Assembly (NCBI GenBank): GCA_001931875.2
Contig: MSJH02000736.1
Coordinates: 1 to 20,917 of the forward strand
Origin: Byssochlamys sp. IMV 00236
Lineage: Eukaryota > Ascomycota > Eurotiomycetes > Eurotiales > Thermoascaceae
Length of the DNA stretch: 20,917 bases
Direction: 5' to 3'
Shown here: positions 1 through 9,889 of the stretch, piece after piece
Numbering within the stretch: the stretch's first letter is position 1
Layout: the number at the start of each line of letters is the position of its first letter
Made by a program: the position numbers and the translations under genes
Notes under the pieces: model-generated
Database searches by the model: none
Told to the model about the DNA's origin: nothing
Seen by the model: only the letters and a program-made list of their open reading frames with translations

Positions 1-25
1 ATACGCGAACTCTTTTATTTTTAGG

Positions 26-45
26 AAAAAAAAAAAAAAAAAAAA
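26..45. repeat. 20-nt poly(A) tract
   Basis: Uninterrupted run of 20 A on the plus strand, downstream of the CHID1-like gene's AATAAA. Length may be unstable or misassembled. Confidence 0.9.
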
Positions 46-54
46 GAGCCACAT

Positions 55-60
55 TTTATT
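55..60 (-). terminator. Poly(A) signal of the CHID1-like gene
   Basis: Minus-strand AATAAA lies 57 nt beyond the stop codon of the CHID1-like gene and just before a homopolymer run. Canonical hexamer and spacing support a polyadenylation signal; the cleavage site is not visible. Confidence 0.55.
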
Positions 61-116
61 TAAAAGAGATCATACTATTTCAATAAAGTTTAGTTGTGTT
101 ATTAATTAATAAATGT

Positions 117-1694
117 TTATCTTACAAAGTAATCAAGACCCTGGCCAACTTCCCAAAGTGCAATGCCCACTAATCAAAACAATGATGAGCAATAGAGTAG
201 TGTCAGTAGAACATTGATTTACCTCCATAGTCTTCAGCAAGCCTTAATCTATTTCTAATAGACTATTTTATCTGTTAGTATGTGTGTATATATAACCCTT
301 GTTACAAGTTTTTACCCTCAGTGTTGGCATCCAAATAACCCCTTGCTCATTGCCTTCCTCATCAACATCTATAAACCATGCTTCTTGACTTGTTTTATCC
401 CAGTTCAACTCTTCATTTTCATCCGTCTCATCATCTAGTAGTAATTCATCCTGTCGAGGCAACGACAATTTCTCGATGACGGTTTTTAAGACGAGTGGTT
501 CTGGTGGCCTGGTGGATAAATAAGACATGGCGTACATGTTAAGCCCAACCATTAATTTATGTCGGTTATTGCTATTAGTCAAATATTCAATGTTGTCCAT
601 AATCCATTCAATGGGTGCATTCGGCCCACCGTTGCTATGATACTTTAGTCAATCTCATTTGTTACTGTAGTAACAATAGCTTACGGATCGTAGCTTGAAT
701 AATCATAAGTCATCAAACTGAATTTATCAATATATTGAGCCATGACATCAAACATCTCTGGCGTCATCAACTGCTTGTATTGATCGGTTATGGAAGGCAA
801 AACGACGATAAGTTCTCTTTGATCCTGATGAAGCAGTATAGATAATTCAATAAGGAATTTTTGAAAGAAGGCTGGATATCCACACTCAATCACAACACCA
901 TCAAACTTGTATTTACTAATTATCATGTTAGTTTATCACTGCCAAAACAAAAAGAGAGACAGAAATCTAAACAGATAAAATACTAACATGACTTGATTGT
1001 TTATCTCCTTTGCCAAATGCTGTATTTCCTGTTCACTTGTGACAAATGCTCTCAAATCTTCGCCGGTCCATCCCCGGAATTGAAACCTAGGTACTATTTT
1101 ACCCTTTCCTGTGTGTATATCCCTGACTTCACTCATCCACTATATGAAATCGAGTCAATATATAAAACAATTGTATGTGCTGTAATATTACGCTCTGATC
1201 AACATCATGTTCCCCGTCAAAATCAAATTCCATCGGCGATCTTTTTTATGGTATAACAAGATCAATTTATGAGAAATTTCATTTAAACCTGTGACAACTT
1301 GCCTGCGTTGAATATAATACCAAACCGGAGATACGCTATGATCACTGGTTAATCCAATGAAAAGTCTACTTTTTTACGTGTATGTATTTACTAGTCAAAT
1401 TTTCCTTTAAACTCTTTTACAATGTCATAGCCTGTCAATTCATCAGTAATGTATATTTTTTTTTTCTTTGAATACAAAAAATTCACCTCGATTATTCCAG
1501 GGAGTGACATAAGCTAGAACATGATTTGAAAAGTGCTTTACATGAGCTTGTTCTAAATTTGGTTTATCGTGATTTCTGACAATTGTTTGAACATTTAACG
1601 ATTTTTGTATCGTCTTTGTATTTACACTCCATTGTTGCCGTCCACAAGTAGAGTGAATAAAGATAGATACGATGAATAATAAAAGGATTTTCAT
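117..1694 (-). CDS. CHID1: CHID1-like glycoside hydrolase family 18 protein, secreted
   Basis: Predicted 377-aa secreted protein resembling animal CHID1 (chitinase domain-containing protein 1, SI-CLP). Exons on the minus strand: 1694-1487, 1431-1392, 1344-1303, 1240-1192, 1139-988, 915-685, 634-316, 262-223, 169-117; joined frame is open. Seen: N-terminal signal peptide (about residues 1-18, MKILLLFIVS...), then family blocks HVLAYVTPWNNRGYD, SPVWYYIQRR, GEHDVDQSWM, IVPRFQFRGWT, YKFDGVVIECGY, FSLMTYDYSSYDPNGGPNAP, VGLNMYAMSY and a C-terminal ALWEVGQGLDYF, all in CHID1 order. The GH18 DxxDxDxE catalytic signature is not intact (FDGVVIE), as in CHID1 proteins, so a carbohydrate-binding role is more likely than chitinolysis. 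Intron 3 appears to be a GC-AG intron (AG|GCAAGT). Family assignment is firm; the function in fungi is unknown to me. Confidence 0.9.
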
Positions 1695-2091
1695 GGGATT
1701 ATAGGATACAAAAGAAAAAAAAAATGAATATTATGCAAAAAATAAACGTTGACTGTTTAATCTTTTATCAAAGGGAATATCATTTTCCCTCCTACCAAAC
1801 TCCGGTTGCTATGCCAAGAATTTTTTTTCAACGCCGCAAAACCCATTTTCAGGTACACAAATGGTTCCACAACAAGTAATTGCAAATCCCCCACACACTT
1901 CTCTTTGAGATGATCTTCCTTCCTTATATTTAAAAGAACACTTTTATTACTAGGACTATATATATATATATCTACAACACTATCAATGACCCATAAGACT
2001 GACTTAATAAATATATAAATAAACAAAATATGTATATGAAAAAAAAGAGAAAAAGGAGGTTCACATATATATATAAAAGGAGAGTAAAGGC
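1695..2091. other. Intergenic region with possible extra 3' exon of the kinase-like gene
   Basis: Lies between two genes on the same strand. It should hold the promoter of the CHID1-like gene and the 3' UTR of the dehydrogenase-kinase-like gene. A minus-strand open frame occupies about 1757-1951. It could be joined in frame to the upstream gene using a GTAAGC donor that overlaps the kinase-like stop codon (GCG TAA G) and a TAG acceptor near 1951, but I recognise no family in it. An AT dinucleotide stretch lies near 1957-1971. Confidence 0.5.
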
Positions 2092-3535
2092 TTACGCATG
2101 GCCAACAGCAGCAGTAAGAGAAACAGAATGATGATGATAAAGGGGTGTTGGGATCACGGTGCTTATAGGTTGAGCGTTTGAAATGGCATATAGGAATGCA
2201 TCAAGCTGTGCAGCTGCAGTCTGGATTGGGACAGCATCTTGTTGTGGGGCTCTGAAAGTTGGGTATCTTTCCAAAATCTGAGTATTTCTATCCAGGGCTA
2301 GATACACTGTTGATCCCAACCCGTCCACATTGACAATGTCAAGATTGCCTCCCCAGTGACTTGCTAAAGATCTAGCGATTCTCCAACCACTCAGAGATGC
2401 CCACTCTAATGCATGATTAGGTTCAACACGATCAACACTTGTCCGGCTCGTGCTGGATAGCACAGAGCTGCATGTGGGTATACCGATTGGGTCTCTGGGT
2501 ATGCTCGGTAACAGATCCTTATCTGGGATAAAAGCTGCTGTGTCTAATTTAAAACCCACGCTGGTAGGACCACCAAAGATAGAGAGGGTCATCGGTTGTG
2601 ACTTCATAAAGGGTCGTCGGTACCATCGAGCGGTTCGTTCTTGTTCTTGGTCATGCATCGCTTGTGCCTTTAAGCAAAGAAGGATAGATTCATAAATGAT
2701 GCGGTGAAGCATGCTGGGAATATAAACAAGCTCTTGCTTCGTGCGCGCCTTGATTTCTACTTGAGGTAAATATGCGGTTCCATAGGCACCCGAAAATGCT
2801 GCCTGTGCATCATGGACTGCCTGGCGGGTGATATCCTCTGGGTGTAATGTTTGTGCATGATTTAATTTATTTGTCACCCAAGAGATATGTTGATCTGGAA
2901 AAGAAAGAAAAAAGAGAGAGGTCAGGTTAAACCGAAACTACCAAAAGGAGATGATATTACCAAGTAAGTGATGAATACCGATTCCAATCGTGTTTATATT
3001 ATCCATCAGATTAAGGCAGGCAGGAGTAGGGCTTGATAGAAAGGCATACCGAAGTCGAATTGAATTTACTGCTTGACTTGTGCGTAGCTTTGATAATACG
3101 TTCGAAAGGGCTTTGGGCGAAGTTTGTTTCAGTGAGGGATGTAACAGTGTACAGATATCACATAGATAGCTATGAGCTACGTTTTTGATAATAGGCGACT
3201 GAAGAGATTCGGGCGAAAGTGCTGATAAAAGGCGTAAGATGTGGGTATATCTGATGGGCAATTCGTTGCATAAGAAATTAGATGATATAGCCATGGGCGC
3301 AGTAGGTTGTCTATTAATAAAAGTGATCGTCAATTTGTGTTTATCTACAACGTTAAGTGTAACTCACTCTTTGTTCACAGCAAAATGCGAAAGCTAAGGA
3401 TAATGAAGCAAAGTTAATTAAAAAATGACTAAACGCAGGATGACTATAGCTTACAGCAATGCGTGTCTCTGATGTTGCCCATAAGCTAGCGAGTATACGC
3501 CGAGGTAATACGTTGATTACTTGTGATTGTAACAT
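2092..3535 (-). CDS. Degenerate PDK/BCKDK-family protein (probable mitochondrial pseudokinase)
   Basis: Predicted 419 aa; exons 3535-3455, 3393-3368, 3310-2961, 2894-2092. The N-terminus is basic and serine-rich without acidic stretches, consistent with mitochondrial import. The N-terminal four-helix regulatory domain of pyruvate/branched-chain dehydrogenase kinases is clear: FLCNELPIRYTHILRLL, then a helix ending IGIGIHHLLDQHI. The C-terminal GHKL half keeps the frame of the family (VYIPSMLHRIIYE, WGGNLDIVNVDGLGSTVYL). However, the Mg-binding Asn of the N-box (E-L-x-K-N in the family) is replaced: E221 is kept but position 225 is Leu. The G1 box DxGxG reads D-T-A-A-F, and the G2 box GFGYGLP reads roughly A-S-L-S-G-W-R. 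Phosphotransfer is therefore doubtful; a scaffold or regulatory role on alpha-ketoacid dehydrogenase complexes is inference. The stop overlaps a good donor site, so a longer C-terminus is possible. Confidence 0.82.
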
Positions 3536-3808
3536 GCTACGAAATAAGACCGAGAGCGAGCAAAAGAGAAAGGAAAAAAGGAAAAAAGAGAGAAGAAAAA
3601 GAGTTTAATTTAGTTTCTTAAATACTTGATCTATTTCTTTAATTTCTAAACAGAATAAAGCCCCTTACATATCGCTTGTTTTCCCTTTTTGTCTCCATAT
3701 TAATAAATTGCATACATAAACATAAACATAGACGCCCTTCTTGCTCAAAATTTAAACATTGGCTTTTACCAAAAATTAGCCCACGCCGCGCTTGGCTGCA
3801 CCCTTTTT

Positions 3809-3825
3809 TTTTCCACGGTGGAAAA
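3809..3825. promoter_or_regulatory. Inverted repeat TTTTCCAC-G-GTGGAAAA
   Basis: Perfect 8-bp arms separated by one base, about 275 bp upstream of the kinase-like gene's ATG. The shape suits a dimeric transcription-factor site, but no specific factor can be named. Confidence 0.3.
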
Positions 3826-4368
3826 TTCTTGTTGACAAACTTGCATGTTCTCGCATTGCACCTTTCACAACTGTTAATGAACGTAAATAGCTCTGGTGAC
3901 ATGACAACATAATTTGAAATGATAATGAATATGCCCAATTATAAAGAAATTACATTGTTTGTTATCTTGTTTTTGCTTATTCAGCATCATAAGGGGACTA
4001 GTATCATTGGATCATGTAGTACAATATATGTTTATCATTATTGAAAAGATCGCATTCATTATTATGTGCTTGCATGTAAATAGTCTTTTATAAAATAAGA
4101 GTATGCCCAAAATCATGTCTTGGCATTTTCCTGGAAATCTCATTATCTCTTCCCTTTATTCCCCTCCTTATTGTTTCCCCAGATTTTATAATACTTTTAT
4201 GCCGCCAGTGTACTGGCTACAGATTAAGGTTATTTAAATAGAGAGCTTTTAAATTTATTATCGTATAAACATTAAGTACATAAATGACATGAGTATTTCT
4301 TCTCTCTCTTTTTTTACATACAATACATAATATATAATTATAAGAATAAAGGATATGTGTGAGTGTGC

Positions 4369-4382
4369 GTCTAGATCTAGAC
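4369..4382. repeat. 14-bp perfect palindrome GTCTAGATCTAGAC
   Basis: Perfect self-complementary sequence about 45 bp beyond the stop codon of the bZIP gene, probably in its 3' UTR. Function unknown; may be chance. Confidence 0.5.
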
Positions 4383-4425
4383 TATAATTTTTACAGCATA
4401 GAGTAATCGATGAATGAGTGGATTC

Positions 4426-5135
4426 TTAAATAAATACGGGATTATCCAGTTGCTGTTGCTCAGACGTTAAATAAGTATGTAAACTTTGCTTTTCTTGATT
4501 ATTGATCATATTGTAATGAGGACAGTCTTTATGGGTTAGCAGTAATTGCTTTAGTGTCATAATTTCCTTTTTTAGTTCATTCGTCTCTAGTTCAAGATGT
4601 TCATTATCTTGTATTAAGAAATCAACGCGTGCTTGAAGATTAGCCAGCCATTGCTTCTTTCTTTGTCTACATTTTAATGCGGCTAATATAAAGTCAGATT
4701 ACTGGTAGTAACAAACAAAAAAAATTACTATACCTATACGGTTTCGTTCCAAGAACTCTCTTCTCTTTTCTTCACAGTCAAACTTTCTTGGAGCACGCCT
4801 CCTTGGCTTTTTTGGCTTGGAATTATTATTGCTTGTACTAGGTTTACTTTTTATTATCACATCATCACTATCTGCACTACTCACTTTTTTATATTAAAAA
4901 TGATGTTAGATTTACGTGTCACTGAGTCAATTTTATTGTCAATGGTGTGTGTGTGTGTGTTTTTACCTGTTCCTGCATTTGATTTGTAACTACAATTGTC
5001 GGATGCCCACTTTTGGTTTACTTGAATAAACTCAAACTTTGGAGGAGAGACAGCAGCAAAACTCTGTTCAAATGGATTCGGTTCTTGTTCAATAATCGAT
5101 TTTGATTTGTTAACAATTATAAAGTTATCATACAC
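4426..5135 (-). CDS. Atf1/ATF2-type bZIP transcription factor
   Basis: Predicted 191-aa nuclear DNA-binding protein; exons 5135-4967, 4883-4734, 4682-4426. The basic region (about residues 94-118) contains FLERNRIAALKCRQRKKQW, the ATF2/Atf1 signature with invariant N104 and R112 and the Cys at 111. The zipper follows with five heptad leucines (L122, L129, L136, L143, L150) and the subfamily tail LLTHKDCP. A basic run KPKKPRRR near residue 79 is a likely nuclear localisation signal. Near the N-terminus, EPNPFEQSF (about 18-26) matches the short motif at the start of fungal Atf1-like factors. It is much shorter than S. pombe Atf1, whose long stress-responsive N-terminal part is mostly missing here. 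Homologues act in MAPK-dependent stress responses; that role here is inference. Intron 1 contains a GT repeat. Confidence 0.92.
4945..4960. repeat. (GT)8 microsatellite in bZIP intron 1
   Basis: Eight GT units on the plus strand, lying inside the first intron of the bZIP gene just past its donor site. Confidence 0.85.
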
Positions 5136-5248
5136 TATTCAAAATTATATAAATCAATAAAACTTTTATTATTATTCTCTTTTTCTCTTTACTTTTTGAA
5201 TGTTTTGTCTTGTTCAAGAAAAAGAAAAAGATGTAAAGAAAAGAGACA

Positions 5249-5431
5249 GTGTGTAAAAAAAGAATCATTAATAAAAATGGCTATGATATCATAATTTCCG
5301 CAAAAGGAAATTATTTTTCGGCTTTGTGTCGCCCTGAAGAGGAAAAAGGTGAAGCAATAACGGCGATTTGTACAACAATAAGCCTCAGTGATGCTCTTTT
5401 GGTTTTAAACAAATGTATTCAGAGTGTTTAA
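5249..5431 (+). CDS. Orphan short reading frame without ATG, possible small gene or remnant
   Basis: A 60-codon open frame on the plus strand ending in TAA, not recognised. It is compositionally protein-like (segments NGYDIIISAKGNYF, CRPEEEKGEAIT, SLSDALLVLNKC) and unlike the low-complexity AT-rich surroundings, but it has no in-frame ATG: its first usable codon is GTG. An ATG at 5200 opens a lysine-rich frame that stops at 5254-5256, one nucleotide out of phase with this frame, so a frameshift or unrecognised splice could join them. It lies 114 bp from the bZIP start on the opposite strand. Options are a small gene with non-AUG start, the last exon of a spliced gene, a decayed gene, or chance. 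Bounds are those of the open frame only. Confidence 0.3.
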   Translation: MCKKRIINKNGYDIIISAKGNYFSALCRPEEEKGEAITAICTTISLSDALLVLNKCIQSV

Positions 5432-5890
5432 GCATTTATATGTGCGTAATAGAATTTAATGTTGCCAAGTTTATGAAAATATTGGCACTTTTATAATCCG
5501 AGTGTGTTGTCAGTCAATAGGCAGAGAAAAGCTGTCGTCAACAATGGTTATCGATTTCAATCGAAATCACCAATATAAGAAAAAAAAAAGTTATCAGCGA
5601 TACTTAAATATCGCTTACAAAAAAAAAAATACATCTAGACAACCACCGACAAGCAGGTGATTTTCAAGAGAAGCTTCGAGAAGCAAGGTGTGCTGACAAT
5701 CATAATTTAGCAAAGCTTAGCATGTCATCTTAAATAAGGGTTTTAGTATTCGTGTGAAATACTTTTTCCCTCACAAAAGGTGGAAGGCTTACTAAATACA
5801 AAAGAGCAAGGATAAAGTAATGAAAAGTAGTTGTAATATAAAAGGAAATTAAATGTTTAAAATAAAGTTATCCCAATTATGTAATGATGA

Positions 5891-5918
5891 CTCCATCGCT
5901 TTTTGACAGACGATGGAG
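5891..5918. repeat. Inverted repeat, 8-bp arms CTCCATCG/CGATGGAG
   Basis: Perfect arms around a 12-nt loop in the gene-poor region upstream of the bZIP gene. No T-tract follows and no function is apparent. Confidence 0.5.
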
Positions 5919-6685
5919 CACGGTGCACATGATTTTATACACAAATGACATAGCAACTTTACTATGAAATGTTCAAGTAATCTATATATCATCATAGTAG
6001 CCACCCATCTCTTTAGTTTCCATAGAAACACTGATATAATAAGCTGAAGAAAGAAAAAAAATGACACATCTTAGGATACTTGTGTAACCTCATATCCTTA
6101 ATTGTTATGGTAACCATGACCGCTCTATTACAATTCAGGAAAGAGAGAGACGGATATAAAGCTTAACTTAACTTTAACAATATAAGCAAAACTAATTTGG
6201 TCATTGATTTCGGAACAGTCTAGACATCATTGTTTAACGTACTGAGGCCTTTGTCTTTTAAACTCAAAATGAATGTATGGGTCAATCCCAAGGCTTTGTA
6301 TTATTTCACACGCTCAAAGATGAAGCCATTGTTTTCTTGCGCGGCTGCATGAAATAATTTGACAACATAGTCAAAAGTAAAGCAGAACATTAAAAAATAT
6401 ATCCTTGAAAGAGATTGACAACTTCCTCTCTTCTTAGCTACGGCCAATCACTTCATTAATTGCGTGTATATGTACTATTAGACTCTAATGTTCATTGTTT
6501 TCAAATCTTGTTTCAAACAAACCGCGTCAACTGTTCTATTCACAACTTTACAGAAATGACACAATGATGCATATCTATAGATCATATAATCAAATCGTAT
6601 ACTCAGTTGCTTGCATTTCACCATTAAAAATAAATGAAAAATAGACAGAATGAATCATAAGAACTAATGTATACACACTATATAT

Positions 6686-6691
6686 TTTATT
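6686..6691 (-). terminator. Poly(A) signal of the SAPS gene
   Basis: Minus-strand AATAAA about 100 nt beyond the SAPS stop codon; the likely polyadenylation hexamer for that gene. Confidence 0.45.
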
Positions 6692-6791
6692 TATATAAGA
6701 AAAAGGGGGCAATTTAACTAAAGAAAAAGAGTAAATATTACGAACGAAATAGATTCATACAAAAAGTTCATTTTATACAAAACATACAATT

Positions 6792-9700
6792 TTAAATTTC
6801 TCCTTCTTGCTCATCAGCAACAAAATGAAGATCTCGTTGCTTTTGCTTCAAATGCTGCTCTTCTTCTTCTTCTTTTGTCTTGATTGCTCTAACTAAATGC
6901 TCGTCATTTTTAGTCTTGTTCATATCTAATGTCTCCATATGGTTTGTTATTGTTTCAAAGGCTTGTTCATTATTGGCACTTTCAAAGTCGCCAAAATCAT
7001 CTTCCTCTTCTTCATTTCCTTTATCTCTTCTAAATGCTGCTCTTCTTTCTAGCTCCTCGGCATCCGCCAAATGGTCAAAATCTTCATCATATTCTTCTCT
7101 ATCGTTCACTGTGTGGCTAGGAATACGGCGAAGTACGTTTGGCTGTGAAAGTTTTGAATAATTCCTTGTCCAATCGTGTGTAATATGATCCTATAGGTTA
7201 TGCTTAATCATTTTGCATAATGTGGGGGCATACTGTTGTTGTTGTTGTTTTTTTTTTTACCTCCTCATCATTGCTATCGTACTCTTCATTATCTTCTTCG
7301 TCTCCTCCTTCTTCATCATCGTCTTCTTCTTCTTCAGCATTTAACCGGATTGAATTCCGACTGTATTGATATTCTCCGTTAAAGTCATCCCTGCCACTAC
7401 TTTAATGAGTAAACTGTATTGTTCTTTTTTTTTCTCTTACGTTATCCATTGATCGTGTTCATCTTCTTCATCTTCATCAAAATTACCTTCAGAACCACGT
7501 TGTGCCAGGAATCTGGAATACTATAAAGAGGGGTTAATTTCTTTCCACCTTCTCATCCTTTCTATATTTACTTGAGTAGCAGCTATTCCATCTATCGTAT
7601 CTTCATTGTCCTCTTCGTCAGATTGAGGTATATCCATTTCTTCTGTTGGACGTAATCCACCCAGCGGTAACTGATCACGGTCTTTTGTTTCTTTTAATTC
7701 ATTGCTGCAGTAAGCCGTCCAACTTTCCATGTCTACATCGTCCTTTATGGCAAACACAATTGTCTCGGGATAACCTTCAAATAACTTCATGATTTCGTCT
7801 GATATAAATGTCAAATGGCCCATGTATCCTGCTCTCATTCCCTTTGGCTTTGCACTAGAAATGAAATTAATTTCAGCTTCATATGAAGCACTGTCATAGG
7901 CTTTTACCATTCTTCGTCGTTAGCCTTTTGAGCAATCACGATCTTGTCAGTCAATTGACCGTCCTTAAGAAGAGAAATGGCAAGCTGACGGTTCAATCCA
8001 ACGTCCATGCGTCCATTAAATATTTGATGAAGCATATCGTAAATGACATAGTGTAAGAAGTTGTTCCAAGGGAAAGCAAAGAAAAGATCCTAACATACGC
8101 TTAGCCTCCCATATATCTTTGCGGTTTGAACTTTAAACTTACGACACAAATAGGCATCGCTTTACTGCTAACAAATTTTGATTTGAGATAGTCTCCAACG
8201 GACATTTCTTCGCCTCCTTCCAGCTTGACCATCTTGTTGGAGTCTTGTTCTTTTGGTTGACCTTCCTGATTATCAGCAGGGACGTTAAAGTTGTTCAAAT
8301 TGGACATGTTGGAACAGTGTAACAACTCAGCAAATAACTCGCATATCTTCAATCGTTCAAATCCTAATGGTTCAATCTCTCCCAAGGTTGTGCGGATAGG
8401 TCCATCCTAAGATAAGCAAGTTAGGATGTTGAAATAAAGATAAATAGAGTCGTACCACAGATCGAGGCTTCAGTAATAGATGCGTAAATTCAGGTACATG
8501 GTCACTCATCACCTTCAACATATCTGCTAATGACACTGGAGCGGGGCGTAAGGCTGGGTTAGATGAGTATCCATACAGACCGGTGACTGCAGGGTCGTTT
8601 TCAAGATCTGCGTTGTTATGACGAATGATGTCAATAATGATAGATACCCCATTTACAAGTGTTGATGTCGCATTAGGTGCTTCAGGATCCAGCATATACT
8701 TTGCTAATTTTCTCATTGTTGCTTCACTTTAAAAAAGATTAGTCTTTTGTGTAAGAGTGGCTTATTGGAGCCTACCTCTTCAAGTTGATAATCAAGTCAT
8801 TCAATCCAATACTTGGTGATTCAGGTAAACTTGTTTGTGACATTCGAATGATTTCGCATATACATTGCTGTGCAATTGAATGTTCCTAAAAAAGGAGAAA
8901 TGATAAACACATGATCGACGTTTAGGGAGAAAGAGAACAAAGGGTCATACTTCGCTATCTAAGTAAGGGTCTAATCTATCTATTAAGTTTTCTAGCAATC
9001 CGTGCTCGCTCAACCACTAGTAAATCATTCAGTTTCTTGTTTATATTTACATATATATATAAAGCATACCTTCACGATTCCTTTTCCTTCACGTAATTCT
9101 TCCATACGAACAAGAGTCAACAATAGGTCCATAATGGCTGAGGTTTGTAAATGAGCCAATATTTTATTCAAATTTTCTGGATTGGACTGTATAAAGCTCA
9201 TCATCTATTCCCAAAAGAGTAATTAATGAAACGTTAAGGTGCATCTATGTTATTTACTTCAACGGGGTATTTTGATAATAATACACCAATCGTTTTACAG
9301 AAATAAGAGGCTTGTAAGGAGTCCAATCCACCCTCTGGTTGAACTGTTGTATCTGAGGCACGTCTTCTTGGTTGAGCAGGTCGATCAAGATATGACCAAA
9401 ATGGTGCAAGTAGTTCATCCTTTTGCTCAATAACAATGAGATCGATTATTTGTTGTATTTCACAAGCAATCAATTCACTTGCAAGAAAAGGATATCTAAA
9501 ATCAAAATCCTATTTAATCATATATGCTTATTTGTGCTAAAGTCTATGTAATAAAAAATTACTTGAATCGCTGTGGTTCTTCCAAGTCTGTAGCAGTAAT
9601 GTAATTGAGTAGTGCTTTCACTTTGTCCGGTTTACTTAAACTATAATGGGGAATGATTAGAATCTGTCCATGCGTGTAATAATACATGTTCTTTTATTGT

Positions 9701-9889
9701 TTTCTTCTTTTGATAAGTGTGTTTATGTGTGTGTGTGTTTGTGTTTACGTACAATTCAATAAGTTTAGGATTCAAAGATTTCGCTTCCTGAATTATATCT
9801 TCTTCCTCCAAAACTTCTTCTAATGTCACATCTGCTTTATCTAAAAGCCCCTCTAAAGCTGAATTATTAAAGCCAAAACGCCAAAACAT
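6792..9889 (-). CDS. SAPS-family SIT4/PP6 phosphatase-associated regulatory subunit
   Basis: Predicted 793 aa, orthologous in type to yeast Sap155/Sap185/Sap190, S. pombe Ekc1 and animal PP6R. Thirteen exons: 9889-9753, 9640-9563, 9495-9258, 9204-9070, 9016-8951, 8885-8776, 8726-8456, 8406-8143, 8089-7908, 7854-7572, 7520-7441, 7399-7261, 7190-6792. Diagnostic blocks in order: MFWRFGFNNSALEGLLDK and DVTLEEVLEEEDIIQE at the start, NPKLIEFLSKPDKV, FKYPFLASELI, LQTSAIMDLLLTLV, FFAFPWNNFLHYVIYDML and GMRAGYMGHLTFI. The helical-repeat core is followed by an acidic Glu/Asp-rich tail (roughly the last 200 residues), as is usual. The family binds the catalytic Sit4/PP6-type phosphatase and directs its substrate choice in cell-cycle and nutrient signalling. 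Intron 1 uses GTACGT, which restores the LIEFL block; the later GTAAAC donor would not. Some acidic-tail boundaries are less certain than the core. Confidence 0.95.

Larger units (their letters stand above)
3536..4425. other. Intergenic region between kinase-like and bZIP genes
   Basis: About 890 bp with no convincing gene. It should contain the promoter of the kinase-like gene; the first 70 nt upstream of its ATG are pyrimidine-rich on the sense strand. It should also contain the 3' UTR of the bZIP gene. Visible structures are an 8-bp inverted repeat at 3809-3825 and a 14-bp perfect palindrome at 4369-4382. Short open frames on both strands lack family resemblance. Confidence 0.6.
5432..6791. 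other. Long gene-poor region with several inverted repeats
   Basis: About 1.36 kb with no convincing coding sequence. Hairpin-capable repeats occur at 5553-5568 (GATTTC/GAAATC, 4-nt loop), 5597-5614 (GCGATA/TATCGC, flanked by A runs), 5891-5918 (CTCCATCG/CGATGGAG, 12-nt loop) and 6300-6358 (ATTATTTCA/TGAAATAAT, 41-nt spacer). The right edge is the 3' UTR of the SAPS gene. The left part is probably upstream control DNA of the bZIP gene. No tRNA or known ncRNA was recognised. Confidence 0.6.

Noticed and set aside
3639..3938. Overlapping open frames on both strands in the 3.6-3.9 kb gap
   Set aside because: No recognisable domain, low-complexity Lys/Cys/Phe-rich products, and no supporting splice or start context.
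5849..6067. Minus-strand 72-codon hydrophobic frame
   Set aside because: AT-rich composition favours chance Phe/Ile/Leu frames; no family match and it includes part of the inverted repeat at 5891-5918.
6880..7161. Plus-strand Ser-rich open frame
   Set aside because: Antisense of the Glu/Asp-rich tail of the SAPS gene (GAA/GAG read as TTC/CTC), with no independent family resemblance.
9749..9752. GTAAAC donor after TAC at the end of SAPS exon 1
   Set aside because: It leads either to a stop or to extra unmatched residues. The GTACGT donor four bases earlier restores LIEFLSKP, which fits the family.
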